A stretch of 64,000 bases of DNA from Zhongshania marina (GTDB taxonomy: Bacteria > Pseudomonadota > Gammaproteobacteria > Pseudomonadales > Spongiibacteraceae), in contig NZ_PQGG01000003.1 in NCBI RefSeq assembly GCF_002915595.1, positions 60,939-124,938 of the forward strand, given 5' to 3'. The translations under genes and the position numbers were made by a program. Below, piece after piece: positions 46,210 through 56,624 of the stretch. Each line of letters opens with the position of its first letter. Position 1 is the first letter of the stretch. The notes beneath the pieces are model-generated. The model saw nothing but the letters and a program-made list of their open reading frames with translations, was not told the origin of the DNA and did no database searches.

Positions 46210-47655
46210 TCAACTCTTAAACTTCACTAAAAAATCATAAAACTGCGTGGCAAACTTACCATAGGGTGGCCGCAAAAATTTCATTGGCGAAAACGCCGGC
46301 TGGTAATAAATCGGCCGCAATTTAGAGAATGTCACAAACCCTTCATAACCATGGTAATGCCCCATTCCACTTGGGCCAACGCCGCCAAAAGGAATATCGT
46401 GCTGCGCCACATGGAACAACGCGTCGTTAACCGTCACACCGCCGGACATGATCCGCTCAATATATTCATCTTGTAATGCGCGCTTATTGGTAAAGGGATA
46501 AATTGCCAGTGGCCGGTCGTTGGCATTGACGTAGTCAATCACTTCACTTGGCTTATCGTAGCCCATCACCAGCAACAGCGGCCCAAAGGTTTCGCGGCTG
46601 CGAATATTCATGTCGGCGGTGGTATCTAAAATCAAATGCAGTGGCATCTTACGTGTTGCCGAGTCACTTCCTTGCTCGCCATGTAAATTAATTACCCGTG
46701 CGCCTTTGCTACGCGCATCCTCCAGCGTACCCTCTAGGCGCAGCATAGAGCGACCATCAATAATCGACGTGTAATCAGGGCTATTTATGTCAGGGCAGTG
46801 CTTTTTCACCCATGCCTGCGATGCACTGACAAACTCTTCAATTTTGCTATGGTGAACAAACACATAATCGACGTTGGTGCAGATTTGCCCAGCATTAAAC
46901 TGCTTAATAAATAGAATGCGATCTACCGCTTTTTCTAACGGGTAATCCGGATCAACAATGGCCGGCGCCTTACCACCTAGCTCTAGCACCACCGGCGTAA
47001 GATTTTTTGCTGCCGCCGCCATCACCGCACGGCCTGTTTGACCAGAACCGGTAAACACCAATAAATCAAAGGGGATGGTTGAAAACTCTATTCCCACCTG
47101 CCCGGTTTCTTCAAAAAACACCAATTTTTCTGGCGGGAAGTAATTCGGCACTATCGAGATTAGCAAGCGAGTAAGGGCGATGGAGTTTTCAGACATTTTC
47201 ACCATGACACGATTACCCGCCGCAAAGGCTGCAGTAATTTGGGTCATGCTTAGGTTAATCGGGAAATTCCACGGAATAATCAAACCAACCACACCTAGCG
47301 GCTGAGGAATCACTCTATTTTTACCACCAGGAAACATCATCTGGTCAACATGACGACGCTGAACCTTCATCCAGCCCTTCATCTTTTTAATAATGCCGTT
47401 GATGCCGTCAGTGACCGTAATAATTTCAGCAAACAAACTTTCATGGCGCGAGCGATTGCCGTAATCCTCTGATATTGCAGCAATAATGGCATCGCGGTTT
47501 TCATTGATCATACGCTTCAAGGTCAATAAATCTTGCTTACGCTGATTATAATCTGGCATTGGCTGAGCCAAATATGCCGACCGCTGGGCTTTAAATGCCC
47601 CTTGCAAGACAGATGCTTGTTCAATATTTTCCGCTATTTCAACACTGCTATTCAT
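46210..47655 (-). CDS. Coniferyl aldehyde dehydrogenase-type NAD(P)-dependent aldehyde dehydrogenase
   Basis: 481 residues. Signatures: PLGVVGLIIPWNFPINLSMT, VFTGSGQTGRAVMAAAAKNL, catalytic Glu in VLELGGKAPAIVD, catalytic Cys in FNAGQICTNVDYVFVH, and PFGGVGPSGMGHYHGYEGF. The close C-terminal spacing and absence of a long N-terminal arm match the class 3/coniferyl aldehyde dehydrogenase group, which oxidises aromatic or long-chain aldehydes. It lies upstream of the IorAB operon on the same strand. Confidence 0.92.
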   Translation of the reverse strand: MNSSVEIAENIEQASVLQGAFKAQRSAYLAQPMPDYNQRKQDLLTLKRMINENRDAIIAAISEDYGNRSRHESLFAEIITVTDGINGIIKKMKGWMKVQRRHVDQMMFPGGKNRVIPQPLGVVGLIIPWNFPINLSMTQITAAFAAGNRVMVKMSENSIALTRLLISIVPNYFPPEKLVFFEETGQVGIEFSTIPFDLLVFTGSGQTGRAVMAAAAKNLTPVVLELGGKAPAIVDPDYPLEKAVDRILFIKQFNAGQICTNVDYVFVHHSKIEEFVSASQAWVKKHCPDINSPDYTSIIDGRSMLRLEGTLEDARSKGARVINLHGEQGSDSATRKMPLHLILDTTADMNIRSRETFGPLLLVMGYDKPSEVIDYVNANDRPLAIYPFTNKRALQDEYIERIMSGGVTVNDALFHVAQHDIPFGGVGPSGMGHYHGYEGFVTFSKLRPIYYQPAFSPMKFLRPPYGKFATQFYDFLVKFKS

Positions 47656-47840
47656 GGCGCTTACCCCTTCCAGATTATTATGTGTGCTTTTTAGACGTTA
47701 TTTTATGGAGCATATCAAACCAATCATACACCTTGCGATGAACGAGGTCTCACCCTCGGATCATGCCCACCAGCACACCCCCATAAAACCATTTCTAGAT
47801 TCTCAACATGTGAAAACCTACTATAGACCCCACCAAATAA

Positions 47841-48539
<699 letters not shown>

Positions 48540-48578
48540 TCTTACCGAATACTGCATCTGTCGCACCGAAAAAGAAAC

Positions 48579-48600
48579 CAAGGGGGCTTCGCCCCCTTTA
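48579..48600. terminator. Compact GC-rich terminator
   Basis: AAGGGGGC-TTC-GCCCCCTTT sits between the convergent membrane-protein and MvaT-like genes. Confidence 0.8.
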
Positions 48601-48604
48601 ATAC

Positions 48605-48985
48605 TTATACTTCTAAGCTTCGCCAATCTACTTTTAGCTCTTTAGCCCAGGCTTTTATCACCTTGTCTACCTGAGGTGCACGAGTTTCCGTTACCTCACC
48701 AGACTTAGGGTGCTTAAACGTTCGCAGCGGGCGCGGTGCCGCTTTCTTACGTGGCTTTTTTAACGCTGAACTAGCACTAACTTTAGCCGTTGATTTTTTA
48801 ATTCCAGGCTTTCTACCACGCTTGCTGACTGGCGTAGCTGAAGCCGAGGACAGTATTGCTAATAAATCCTCTGTACTTTGATCGTATTTTGTCATCAATG
48901 CCTGCAAATCAGTGATGAACTTAAATTTTTTATCCAACGCCTTATGTTCTTCCTGCAATTGCTTCTGCAGCATAGAGATATCCAT
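48605..48985 (-). CDS. MvaT/H-NS-like nucleoid-associated protein
   Basis: 126 residues. The N-terminal half (about 1-45) is a coiled-coil-prone helix (LQKQLQEEHKALDKKFKFI), then a Lys-, Ala- and Arg-rich linker (KRGRKPGIKKS, ALKKPRKKAAPRP), and a C-terminal domain PLRTFKHPKSGEVTETRAPQ with DKVIKAWAKELKVDW. This layout and the K-x-P-x-(S/T)-GEVxET block resemble MvaT of pseudomonads, which silences AT-rich foreign DNA. Identity is by pattern, not proven. Confidence 0.6.
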   Translation of the reverse strand: MDISMLQKQLQEEHKALDKKFKFITDLQALMTKYDQSTEDLLAILSSASATPVSKRGRKPGIKKSTAKVSASSALKKPRKKAAPRPLRTFKHPKSGEVTETRAPQVDKVIKAWAKELKVDWRSLEV

Positions 48986-49236
48986 AACTTACCTTTTAAA
49001 AAAAATTAATAATAGTATCCGCAAGGATCAAAAAGCACTTTTTGTGATTAATTTCACTACGCGCTACGGCAACTATATGAGAACAAAATTCACATAATTC
49101 AAGGGCCATTAAGCTAATAATTATTTATGACAGATATAGTGCGAAAATAATCAATTTACGCAATTAAATAAAAGGGGATTAAAAATAGAAAGAGCAGAAA
49201 TCGGCTGCCCAAGAACTTGGGCAGCCAGTCAAAAAT

Positions 49237-50301
49237 TTACTTAACTTTTGGATTCAAACGACCTGATTCATATTCCATATACATCGCCTCTAAACTCATT
49301 GGTTTGATTTTAGACGCATTGCCTGCGGTACCGAAGGCTTCATAGCGTGCAACACAGATTGCCTTCATTTCCGTAATGGTTTCTTTCAGGTATTTACGCG
49401 GGTCGAATTCGCTGGGGTTATTAGCCAAAAAGCGACGAATCGCACCGGTCGATGCCAAACGCAAATCCGTGTCGATATTTACTTTACGCACACCGTATTT
49501 AATACCTTCAGCAATTTGCTCAACCGGCACACCGTAGGTTTCAGGAATTTTGCCGCCGTATTCATTAATAATGGCCAACCAATCCTGCGGCACACTAGAA
49601 CTGCCGTGCATGACTAAATGCGTGTCTGGAATTCGGGCATGAATCGCTTTGATACGGTCGATTGCCAAAATATCCCCTGTTGGTGGACGGGTAAATTTGT
49701 AAGCGCCGTGGCTAGTTCCGCAGGCAATTGCCAAAGCATCAACACCAGTTTTAGCAACAAAGTCGGCCGCTTCTTCAGGATCTGTCAGCATTTGATCGTG
49801 AGACAATGTGCCCTCTGCGCCAACGCCATCTTCCTCACCGGCTTGGCCTGTTTCCAGCGAGCCTAGGCAACCCAATTCACCCTCAACCGAAACGCCACAG
49901 GCATGGGCCATATCAACCACTTTACGGGTCACATCAACGTTGTAATCGTAATCAGCGGGTGTTTTGCCGTCTTCTAATAATGAGCCGTCCATCATCACCG
50001 AGCTAAATCCCAGCTGCATAGAGCGCTGGCAAATTGCGGGGCTGGTGCCGTGGTCTTGATGCATAACCACTGGTATTTCAGGAAATTCTTCAATTGCCGC
50101 CAAAATCATGTGGCGTAGAAATGGCGCGCCAGCGTACTTCCGCGCACCCGCAGAAGCCTGCATGATAACGGGGCTATCGGTTTCGCGGGCCGCTTCCATA
50201 ATGGCGCGGGTTTGTTCTAAATTATTCACATTGAATGCCGGCACGCCATAACCGTATTCGGCGGCATGGTCCAACATTTGACGCAGACTAATAAGTGCCA
50301 T
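49237..50301 (-). CDS. fba: Fructose-bisphosphate aldolase class II (Calvin-cycle subtype)
   Basis: 354-residue zinc aldolase of glycolysis and gluconeogenesis. Zinc and active-site motifs: [73 protein letters not shown] and [11 protein letters not shown]. Last gene of tkt-epd-pgk-fba. A 25-bp imperfect hairpin repeat separates it from pgk. Confidence 0.96.
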   Translation of the reverse strand: MALISLRQMLDHAAEYGYGVPAFNVNNLEQTRAIMEAARETDSPVIMQASAGARKYAGAPFLRHMILAAIEEFPEIPVVMHQDHGTSPAICQRSMQLGFSSVMMDGSLLEDGKTPADYDYNVDVTRKVVDMAHACGVSVEGELGCLGSLETGQAGEEDGVGAEGTLSHDQMLTDPEEAADFVAKTGVDALAIACGTSHGAYKFTRPPTGDILAIDRIKAIHARIPDTHLVMHGSSSVPQDWLAIINEYGGKIPETYGVPVEQIAEGIKYGVRKVNIDTDLRLASTGAIRRFLANNPSEFDPRKYLKETITEMKAICVARYEAFGTAGNASKIKPMSLEAMYMEYESGRLNPKVK

Positions 50302-50338
50302 CGTGAGTTCCTTTTAAGTTTTAATTTGTTTGCTAGAT

Positions 50339-50394
50339 GCTGGACGGAAGACGGGAGAGGCTAAGAACAAAGCGTCTTCCATCTACCGTCCAGC
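50339..50394. repeat. Dispersed hairpin repeat, copy A (between pgk and fba)
   Basis: GCTGGACGG (50339-50347) pairs exactly with CCGTCCAGC (50386-50394), and the inner 15 bases continue the stem with four mismatches. The left arm is 25/29 identical, by eye, to the reverse complement of the right arm of the hairpin at 59687-59749 after ahcY, so the two are copies of one repeat family. Confidence 0.7.
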
Positions 50395-50401
50395 GCCTCC
50401 C

Positions 50402-51565
50402 TTAACCTTTTGCCCGCTCTTCTAAGATTGCTACCGCCGGCAAGACTTTACCTTCTACATATTCTAAAAATGCACCGCCGCCGGTCGAGATGTACGACAC
50501 TTGATCGGCGATGCCGAATTTATCTACGGCGGCTAGGGTATCACCACCGCCCGCGATGGAAAAAGCGCAGGATTCAGCAATAGCACAGGCGATATCTTTG
50601 GTGCCGTCGGCAAATTGATCAAACTCAAACACACCAACAGGGCCGTTCCATATAATGGTGCCGGCCTGCCTTAGTATTTCGGCAAGACATGCGGAGGACA
50701 CGGGACCGATATCGAAAATCATATCGTCATTACCCATGTTTTCAACTGGGCGTAATGTTGCGGGCTCATTCACATCGAATTGCTTACCAGTAATCACATC
50801 CGTCGGAATCGGAATGTGACACTTCTCCATCAAGGCTTTAGCCTGCGGAATCAGGTCCTTTTCGTACAAGGATTTGCCCACATTGTAGCCGGCCGCCGCA
50901 AGGAAGGTATTGGCGATGCCGCCACCTACTACGAGTTGGTCAACTTTATCTGACAAGGTTTCGAGCACGGTCAATTTCGTCGATACTTTTGAGCCGCCAA
51001 CAATAGCAACAAAGGGCCGTGCTGGGTTTGCCAAGGCGCGTTCTAGGTTCTCTAATTCACTGGCTAGCAAGGGGCCAGCACAAGCAATTGGCGCGTATTT
51101 AGCTACGCCGTGGGTCGATGCTTGGGCGCGATGCGCCGTGCCAAATGCGTCCATTACAAATACATCGCAAAGTGCTGCATAGGCTTTTGATAAGGTCTCG
51201 TCGTCTTTTTTCTCGCCGGCATTAAAACGCACGTTCTCTAGTAGCGCGAGCTGGCCGTTTTCGAGAGACACACCATTTTGCCAATCATTTAAAAGTGCTA
51301 CTGGCGCCCCCAGTGCCTCGCTTAAATAATCGGCAACGGGTTTAAGAGAGTACTGCTCATCAAACTCACCCTCGGTCGGACGACCAAGATGGGACATCAC
51401 AATGACTTTCGCGCCGGCATCAATCGCTAACTTCAAGGTTGGCAGTGCCGCACGCAGGCGCGCATCTGAACTTACTTTGCCATCGGCAATGGGTACATTC
51501 AGATCTTCACGAATCAGTACGCGTTTACCCGCCAGATCCAAATCCTGCATTTTAATTACGGCCAT
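50402..51565 (-). CDS. pgk: Phosphoglycerate kinase
   Basis: 387 residues. N-terminal [16 protein letters not shown], substrate region [18 protein letters not shown], hinge and nucleotide parts [37 protein letters not shown] and the closing [20 protein letters not shown] block ([13 protein letters not shown]). Catalyses ATP-forming transfer from 1,3-bisphosphoglycerate. ATG 51565 ([11 protein letters not shown]) is preferred; the frame continues to 51610 with a non-conserved leader. Confidence 0.96.
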   Translation of the reverse strand: MAVIKMQDLDLAGKRVLIREDLNVPIADGKVSSDARLRAALPTLKLAIDAGAKVIVMSHLGRPTEGEFDEQYSLKPVADYLSEALGAPVALLNDWQNGVSLENGQLALLENVRFNAGEKKDDETLSKAYAALCDVFVMDAFGTAHRAQASTHGVAKYAPIACAGPLLASELENLERALANPARPFVAIVGGSKVSTKLTVLETLSDKVDQLVVGGGIANTFLAAAGYNVGKSLYEKDLIPQAKALMEKCHIPIPTDVITGKQFDVNEPATLRPVENMGNDDMIFDIGPVSSACLAEILRQAGTIIWNGPVGVFEFDQFADGTKDIACAIAESCAFSIAGGGDTLAAVDKFGIADQVSYISTGGGAFLEYVEGKVLPAVAILEERAKG

Positions 51566-51685
51566 GTTTTTATCCCCTGCCTTTTCGAGAGTCTGTTTCA
51601 GATAAGCCATGAAGGCTTAAAAATAAAAATTTTATGCGCTAAACATTAGCGTTGACGCCAGCCATTCACAGACCGCAAAAACATC

Positions 51686-52687
51686 TTAGGACAGCCAGAA
51701 TGCTGTCACATCCAACATGCGATTCGCGTAGCCCCACTCATTGTCGAACCAAGTAAATAAGCTAACTAGTTCACCAGCTATTCGGGTCTGCCCTGCGTCG
51801 ACAATTGCCGAGCGCGGATCGTGGTTAAAATCACAGGACGCCAAGGGTTCGTCGCTATATCCCAAAATGCCAGATAGACGCCCATTTGCGGCCATCTTTA
51901 AGGCTGCGTTTACATCTTCAGCACTGACGTCGGCATCCAGACTGACAGTTAATTCCATTGCCGACACATTGTGGGTGGGAATACGCACCGCCCTCGCTGC
52001 AAAACGTCCATCCAGCTCTGGAATAATACGGCCAATACCCGCCGCTAATCCGGTATCGACTGGAATCATTGAAAGGCCAGCCGCACGGGTTTTACGCAAA
52101 TCAGTGTGGTGATATGCATCCAATACCGGCTGATCATTCATCGCCGAATGAATAGTCGTAATACAACCGGAGCGCACGCCAAAAGCCTTATTTAAAACAT
52201 CAATCACCGGCACAATGCCATTTGTTGTACAGGACGCGTTAGAAACAATGCGCTGCTCGGGATCAAGTTCTTGGTGGTTTAGCCCGTATACAATTGTCGG
52301 GATACCCGGCTCGCCGGGTTGCGATAGCAAAACATGGCGAGCACCGCGTTCAATATGAGCCTCTAAGTCCGCGTAGCGGCTGATCACACCCGAACATTCC
52401 AACACCACATCGACGTTATGGCGAGTCCAGTCAACATTCGCCATATCATCGTGATGGCTAACTGCAATCACGTCGTCATTAATCACTAAACTGCCGTGAC
52501 GATGTTCCACAGAACCAGGGAAACGCCCGTGAGTGCTGTCGTATCGCGTTAGGTGTGCAATCGTCGCCAAATCCGCCGGCTCATTGATTGCGACGATTTG
52601 CATTTTTGTCCGCAAAGGCGATTCGTAAAGGGCGCGTAATACGCAGCGCCCTATGCGGCCGTATCCGTTTATGGCCAGTCTTAACAT
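51686..52687 (-). CDS. epd: Erythrose-4-phosphate dehydrogenase (GapA-like family)
   Basis: 333 residues. NAD-binding INGYGRIGRCVLRAL, catalytic Cys in IVSNASCTTNGIVPVIDVL, and TTIHSAMNDQPVLDAYHHTDL, which matches Epd rather than GapA (whose equivalent is TTVHAxTxTQ). Epd makes 4-phosphoerythronate for pyridoxal phosphate. The residue after the active-site TTN is Gly instead of the usual Cys. Position between tkt and pgk matches the classic gammaproteobacterial cluster. Confidence 0.93.
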   Translation of the reverse strand: MLRLAINGYGRIGRCVLRALYESPLRTKMQIVAINEPADLATIAHLTRYDSTHGRFPGSVEHRHGSLVINDDVIAVSHHDDMANVDWTRHNVDVVLECSGVISRYADLEAHIERGARHVLLSQPGEPGIPTIVYGLNHQELDPEQRIVSNASCTTNGIVPVIDVLNKAFGVRSGCITTIHSAMNDQPVLDAYHHTDLRKTRAAGLSMIPVDTGLAAGIGRIIPELDGRFAARAVRIPTHNVSAMELTVSLDADVSAEDVNAALKMAANGRLSGILGYSDEPLASCDFNHDPRSAIVDAGQTRIAGELVSLFTWFDNEWGYANRMLDVTAFWLS

Positions 52688-52878
52688 TAAGCTCTGCTCA
52701 CGCTAATTTGCGTTCCGTAGTTGGCGGCGAAAATGGCTCCTCGCCAATGACTTTTGGCTAACACCGTCCCGCTGATCACTGCTACTCGCTCGTTTGGATT
52801 GATCAAATATCTCTCCCCGCGCCAAGATCGGCGCATTGTTAACTGCAACAGTGGCAAAGTAATCAGCGCGAACGGCTC

Positions 52879-54876
52879 CTAGTCCAAGCAATCTTCAACG
52901 GCTTCAACTACGGCGTCGGTGGTGATACCAAAGTATTCAAACAGGGCGTCTGCCGGTGCAGACTCACCAAAGCTGTCCATGCCGACAATGCGGCCATCCA
53001 AACCAACGTATTTGTACCAGTAGTCGCGGTGTGCCGCTTCTACCGCAACGCGGGTCGGTACGCTGCTAGGCAATACCGATTCACGGTAGTCGCCATCTTG
53101 GCTATCGAACACATCGGTGCTGGGCATAGACACTACCCGCACTTTCTTGCCTTTGGCACTCAATACCTCTTGCGCCGCCATCGCCAGCTTCACTTCTGAG
53201 CCGGTTGCAATAATGATGGCCTCTGGCTCGCCGTCACAATCGCTCAATACATAGGCACCGCGAGCAACGTTCGCCAATTGTTCAGCATCGCGCTGCTGAT
53301 GCGGCAGAGCTTGGCGGGTAAAGATCAACGCCGTTGGGCCGTCAGCGCGCTCAAGCGCTGCTTTCCATGCAACCGCCGATTCGGTCATATCACAAGGACG
53401 CCACAAAGACATATTTGGAGTGCCGCGCAAGCTGGCAATTTGTTCAATTGGCTGATGGGTCGGGCCGTCTTCGCCCAAACCGATAGAGTCGTGGGTGTAT
53501 ATATGAATCACCCGCTGCCCCATAATCGCAGCCATACGCACGGCATTGCGAGCGTATTCCATAAATACAAGGAAGGTTGAACCGTAGTTTATAAAGCCGC
53601 CGTGCAGGGCGATACCGTTCATCATCGCTGACATACCAAACTCGCGAACACCGTAATGCAGGTAGTTGCCACTGGCGTCTTTGGCGTCGATTGCTTTTGC
53701 ACCGCTCCAAATCGTTAGGTTTGAACCGGCCAAATCTGCAGAGCCACCCAATAACTCAGGCAGCATTGCACCGTAAGCGTCTAAGCAAAGCTGCGAGGCT
53801 TTGCGGGTAGCAAGGTCTTTCGACTCCGCTTGGCACTGCGCTATATAAGCATTGGCTTTGGCAGCAAAGTCGGCTGGCAAATCACCGGCAGCGCGGCGGC
53901 CAAATTCAGCTGCCAGCTCGGGGTATTTAGTGGCGTAGACTTCAAAGGTTTCATCCCAAGCCGCTTCAAGTGCTTTACCTTTGTCCTGCGCATTCCAGTC
54001 GGCATAAATTTCTTCAGGAATTTCAAAGGGCGCGTGCGGCCAGCCCAGTGCTTTGCGGGTCAGAGCAATCTCTGCTTCGCCCAGTGCGGCGCCGTGGCTT
54101 TCTTCCTTGCCCTGCTTGTTTGGTGAACCCTTACCGATAATGGTTTTGCAGCAGATAAGGGTTGGCTTGTCTTTTTCGGCGCGGGCGGCCTCAATGGCGC
54201 GGGCTATTTCTGCACTGTTGTGCCCATCAACCGCAGGAATAACGTGCCAGCCATAAGATTCAAAGCGCGCAGGAGTATCGTCGGTGAACCAACCTTCTAC
54301 TTCACCGTCAATCGAAATACCGTTGTCGTCATAGAATGCGACCAGTTTACCCAAGCCCAAGGTGCCAGCCAGTGAGCACACTTCGTGGGAAATCCCCTCC
54401 ATCATGCAGCCGTCGCCGAGGAAGGTGTAAGTGTAGTGGTCAACAATATCGAAACCGTCGCGGTTAAATTGCGCGGCCAATACTTTTTCCGCCACTGCCA
54501 TGCCCACGGCATTGGCAATACCTTGGCCTAGCGGGCCAGTGGTCGTTTCTACACCTGGCGTGTAACCGTATTCAGGGTGACCAGGCGTGCGGCTGTGCAA
54601 CTGCCGGAACTGCTGTAAATCTTCAATCGCTAAATCGTAGCCCGTGAGGTGCAACAAAGAATAAATCAGCATAGAACCGTGGCCGTTAGACAGCACAAAG
54701 CGGTCGCGGTTAACCCAAGACGGATTGTTTGGATTGTGCTGCAAATAGTCACGCCACAATACTTCGGCAATATCCGCCATCCCCATTGGGGCACCGGGGT
54801 GACCAGAGTTGGCTTTCTGAACGGCATCCATACTGAGTGCGCGAATGGCGTTAGCGAGATCACTGCGAGAGGGCAT
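52879..54876 (-). CDS. tkt: Transketolase
   Basis: 665 residues, thiamine diphosphate enzyme of the pentose phosphate pathway. Motifs: [39 protein letters not shown], the ThDP site [21 protein letters not shown] with [11 protein letters not shown], and the pyrimidine-binding part [22 protein letters not shown] region with [19 protein letters not shown]. Length fits E. coli TktA (663). First gene of the cluster; divergent from the phosphatase gene. Confidence 0.97.
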   Translation of the reverse strand: MPSRSDLANAIRALSMDAVQKANSGHPGAPMGMADIAEVLWRDYLQHNPNNPSWVNRDRFVLSNGHGSMLIYSLLHLTGYDLAIEDLQQFRQLHSRTPGHPEYGYTPGVETTTGPLGQGIANAVGMAVAEKVLAAQFNRDGFDIVDHYTYTFLGDGCMMEGISHEVCSLAGTLGLGKLVAFYDDNGISIDGEVEGWFTDDTPARFESYGWHVIPAVDGHNSAEIARAIEAARAEKDKPTLICCKTIIGKGSPNKQGKEESHGAALGEAEIALTRKALGWPHAPFEIPEEIYADWNAQDKGKALEAAWDETFEVYATKYPELAAEFGRRAAGDLPADFAAKANAYIAQCQAESKDLATRKASQLCLDAYGAMLPELLGGSADLAGSNLTIWSGAKAIDAKDASGNYLHYGVREFGMSAMMNGIALHGGFINYGSTFLVFMEYARNAVRMAAIMGQRVIHIYTHDSIGLGEDGPTHQPIEQIASLRGTPNMSLWRPCDMTESAVAWKAALERADGPTALIFTRQALPHQQRDAEQLANVARGAYVLSDCDGEPEAIIIATGSEVKLAMAAQEVLSAKGKKVRVVSMPSTDVFDSQDGDYRESVLPSSVPTRVAVEAAHRDYWYKYVGLDGRIVGMDSFGESAPADALFEYFGITTDAVVEAVEDCLD

Positions 54877-55039
54877 TGGTGGCTCCTGAAATTTTAGCGG
54901 GCTGCAAAGAGGCGCTATTTTCCCCTACCGGCGGCAAGACAGCAAATAGCAGAACCGTAAAAATGGCCAATTTACTTGCGCACCTAGGCCGCTGGGGCGA
55001 AAATTAGCCACTCAGCGAACAAATCAGGCTCCAAACCCC

Positions 55040-55477
55040 ATGTTCAACAATATTTTGATGGTATGCATCGGCAATATTTGCCGCAGCCCCTCTGCCGAAT
55101 ACATGCTCAAGCACAAGCTGGCACACAAACCGAATATCACCATCCGCTCCGCCGGCCTCGGCGCCCTTGTCGACAAGCCCATAGACCCCAGCGCGGGACA
55201 ATTACTTAGCGCCAACGGCATCGACGCCAGCGCACACCGCGCTCGCCAACTCACCACCGACATGCTGCTCAAAGCAGATTTAATTTTGGTGATGGAACAG
55301 CGCCATATAAAAGGCGTCACCGACCTTGCCCAACAAGTCAGTGGCAAAACCTTTTTGCTCGGCAAATGGTCGCAAAATCAAGCGGTTCCAGACCCTTATC
55401 GCAAAAGCATGGAAGCCTTTGAGCATGTTTACGGTCAAATCGACCAGTTTACCAATGACTGGCTGAAGTATTTATAA
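55040..55477 (+). CDS. Low molecular weight protein-tyrosine phosphatase
   Basis: 145 residues. The P-loop is VCIGNICRSPSAEYML (C-x5-R-S) at residues 8-23 and the general acid is in VPDPYRKSMEAFEHVYGQI. Resembles Wzb/Etp-type phosphatases that pair with tyrosine autokinases in exopolysaccharide control, but no kinase or capsule genes are nearby, so the partner is unknown. It is followed by a 21-base palindrome (55484-55504). Confidence 0.92.
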   Translation: MFNNILMVCIGNICRSPSAEYMLKHKLAHKPNITIRSAGLGALVDKPIDPSAGQLLSANGIDASAHRARQLTTDMLLKADLILVMEQRHIKGVTDLAQQVSGKTFLLGKWSQNQAVPDPYRKSMEAFEHVYGQIDQFTNDWLKYL

Positions 55478-55483
55478 ATGAGA

Positions 55484-55504
55484 GTCGGTCGTCAGACGAC
55501 TGAC
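55484..55504. repeat. GTCGTC-A-GACGAC palindrome after the phosphatase gene
   Basis: Perfect 6-bp arms around A at 55494, extended by GTC/GAC at both outer ends with one mismatch pair. It could be a short transcription-stop hairpin or a relic of the GTC-rich repeats seen around 57840 and 58257. Confidence 0.4.
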
Positions 55505-55511
55505 GCCCACA

Positions 55512-55541
55512 AATCTATATCAATATTTTTTGATATAGATT
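55512..55541. promoter_or_regulatory. Perfect 12+12 bp inverted repeat, candidate SahR operator
   Basis: AATCTATATCAA (55512-55523) and TTGATATAGATT (55530-55541) are exact reverse complements around TATTTT. It ends 24 bases before the ATG of the ArsR-methyltransferase regulator, at the expected promoter position, and AT-rich dyads of this kind are typical ArsR-family sites. It would control the regulator and the metK-ahcY-metF run behind it. Confidence 0.65.
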
Positions 55542-55565
55542 AAAAGCCCTGCTACACTGCGCAGC

Positions 55566-56588
55566 ATGAACGCTGCCACCCAAGCCCCAAGCAACAGCAC
55601 CACCCTAGATACCGAGCTTCTGCAACTTTGCAAAGCAGGCGGTGATGCGCTGCGCTTGCAGGTTTTGCGGGTTTTAAGCCGCGACGCTTACTCGGTTCAA
55701 GAGCTGTGTCATATTCTGGACTGCCGCCAATCAGGCATGAGCCACCATTTAAAAACCCTGACTGTCGCGGGACTTATTACCAAGCGCCGCGAGGGAAATA
55801 GCTTATTTTATCGCCGCACCTACACACCCAGCTGCCCAGAGCTAAGCATGCTGCACGATGCCATGCTGAGCAGTGCCGATTTAATTAGCTTGGCGGCTGA
55901 GCAGCAGGAGCGGCTCGAACAGGTGTACGTTGAGCGCGCGGAACGCTCGCGGGCATTTTTTGCAGAGCACGCCGGTGAGTTCGGTGAACAACAGGAACAA
56001 ATGGTCGCCTACAGTGTTTACGGGCAAAGCTGCTTGGAATTACTGCGCAGCAGCCAACCTCTTGGCGGTAAGCTGGCGATTGAAATCGGCCCCGGCGAAG
56101 GCGCCTTTTTAGCAGAACTGTCACCACATTATGAGAGCGTTGTTGGCGTAGACAATGCCGACGCCATGCTTAAGCGCGCCAATGAATTTATAAACCAACA
56201 AGCACTGAACAACGTATCGTTCATTCTTGGTGACAGCCGCGACACCGGCCTGCAAGAAAACGCGGCAGACTGCGTCGTCTGCAATATGGTTTTGCACCAT
56301 GTGCCATCGCCAGCAGAAATATTTAAAGACGCGGCCCGCTTGTTAAAACCTGGCGGCATATTTTGCGTCACTGATTTATGTCGTCACGACCAAAGCTGGG
56401 CGCGGGATGCCTGCGGCGATTTGTGGCTGGGCTTTGAGCCCGACGACTTAACGGAGTGGGCGCAGGCAAGCGGCCTGCAGGACGGCCCCGCTGCGTATTT
56501 AGCCCAACTAAATGGATTTCGCGTACAGGTTCGGCAATTTGTAAAACCGGATCACATTCAAGCACACACCAAAAACCGCAGCGTTTAA
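55566..56588 (+). CDS. SahR-like ArsR-family regulator fused to a SAM-methyltransferase domain
   Basis: 340 residues. N-terminal ArsR winged helix (about 20-100): LRLQVLRVLSRDAYSVQELCHIL followed by CRQSGMSHHLKTLTVAGLI. The C-terminal domain (about 150-320) is a class I methyltransferase fold with LAIEIGPGEGAFLAEL and CVVCNMVLHHVPSPAEIF. Such fusions next to metK/ahcY/metF are the SahR-type regulators, where the methyltransferase domain is thought to sense S-adenosylhomocysteine or SAM. A perfect inverted repeat lies right upstream, and metK starts 36 bases downstream. Confidence 0.85.
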   Translation: MNAATQAPSNSTTLDTELLQLCKAGGDALRLQVLRVLSRDAYSVQELCHILDCRQSGMSHHLKTLTVAGLITKRREGNSLFYRRTYTPSCPELSMLHDAMLSSADLISLAAEQQERLEQVYVERAERSRAFFAEHAGEFGEQQEQMVAYSVYGQSCLELLRSSQPLGGKLAIEIGPGEGAFLAELSPHYESVVGVDNADAMLKRANEFINQQALNNVSFILGDSRDTGLQENAADCVVCNMVLHHVPSPAEIFKDAARLLKPGGIFCVTDLCRHDQSWARDACGDLWLGFEPDDLTEWAQASGLQDGPAAYLAQLNGFRVQVRQFVKPDHIQAHTKNRSV

Positions 56589-56624
56589 GACAACGTCGGC
56601 AACTAAAACAGAGGACCTCGCAAC

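Noticed and set aside
52703..52891. 62-residue minus-strand frame between tkt and epd
   Set aside because: It overlaps the tkt stop region and shows no family pattern or ribosome site.
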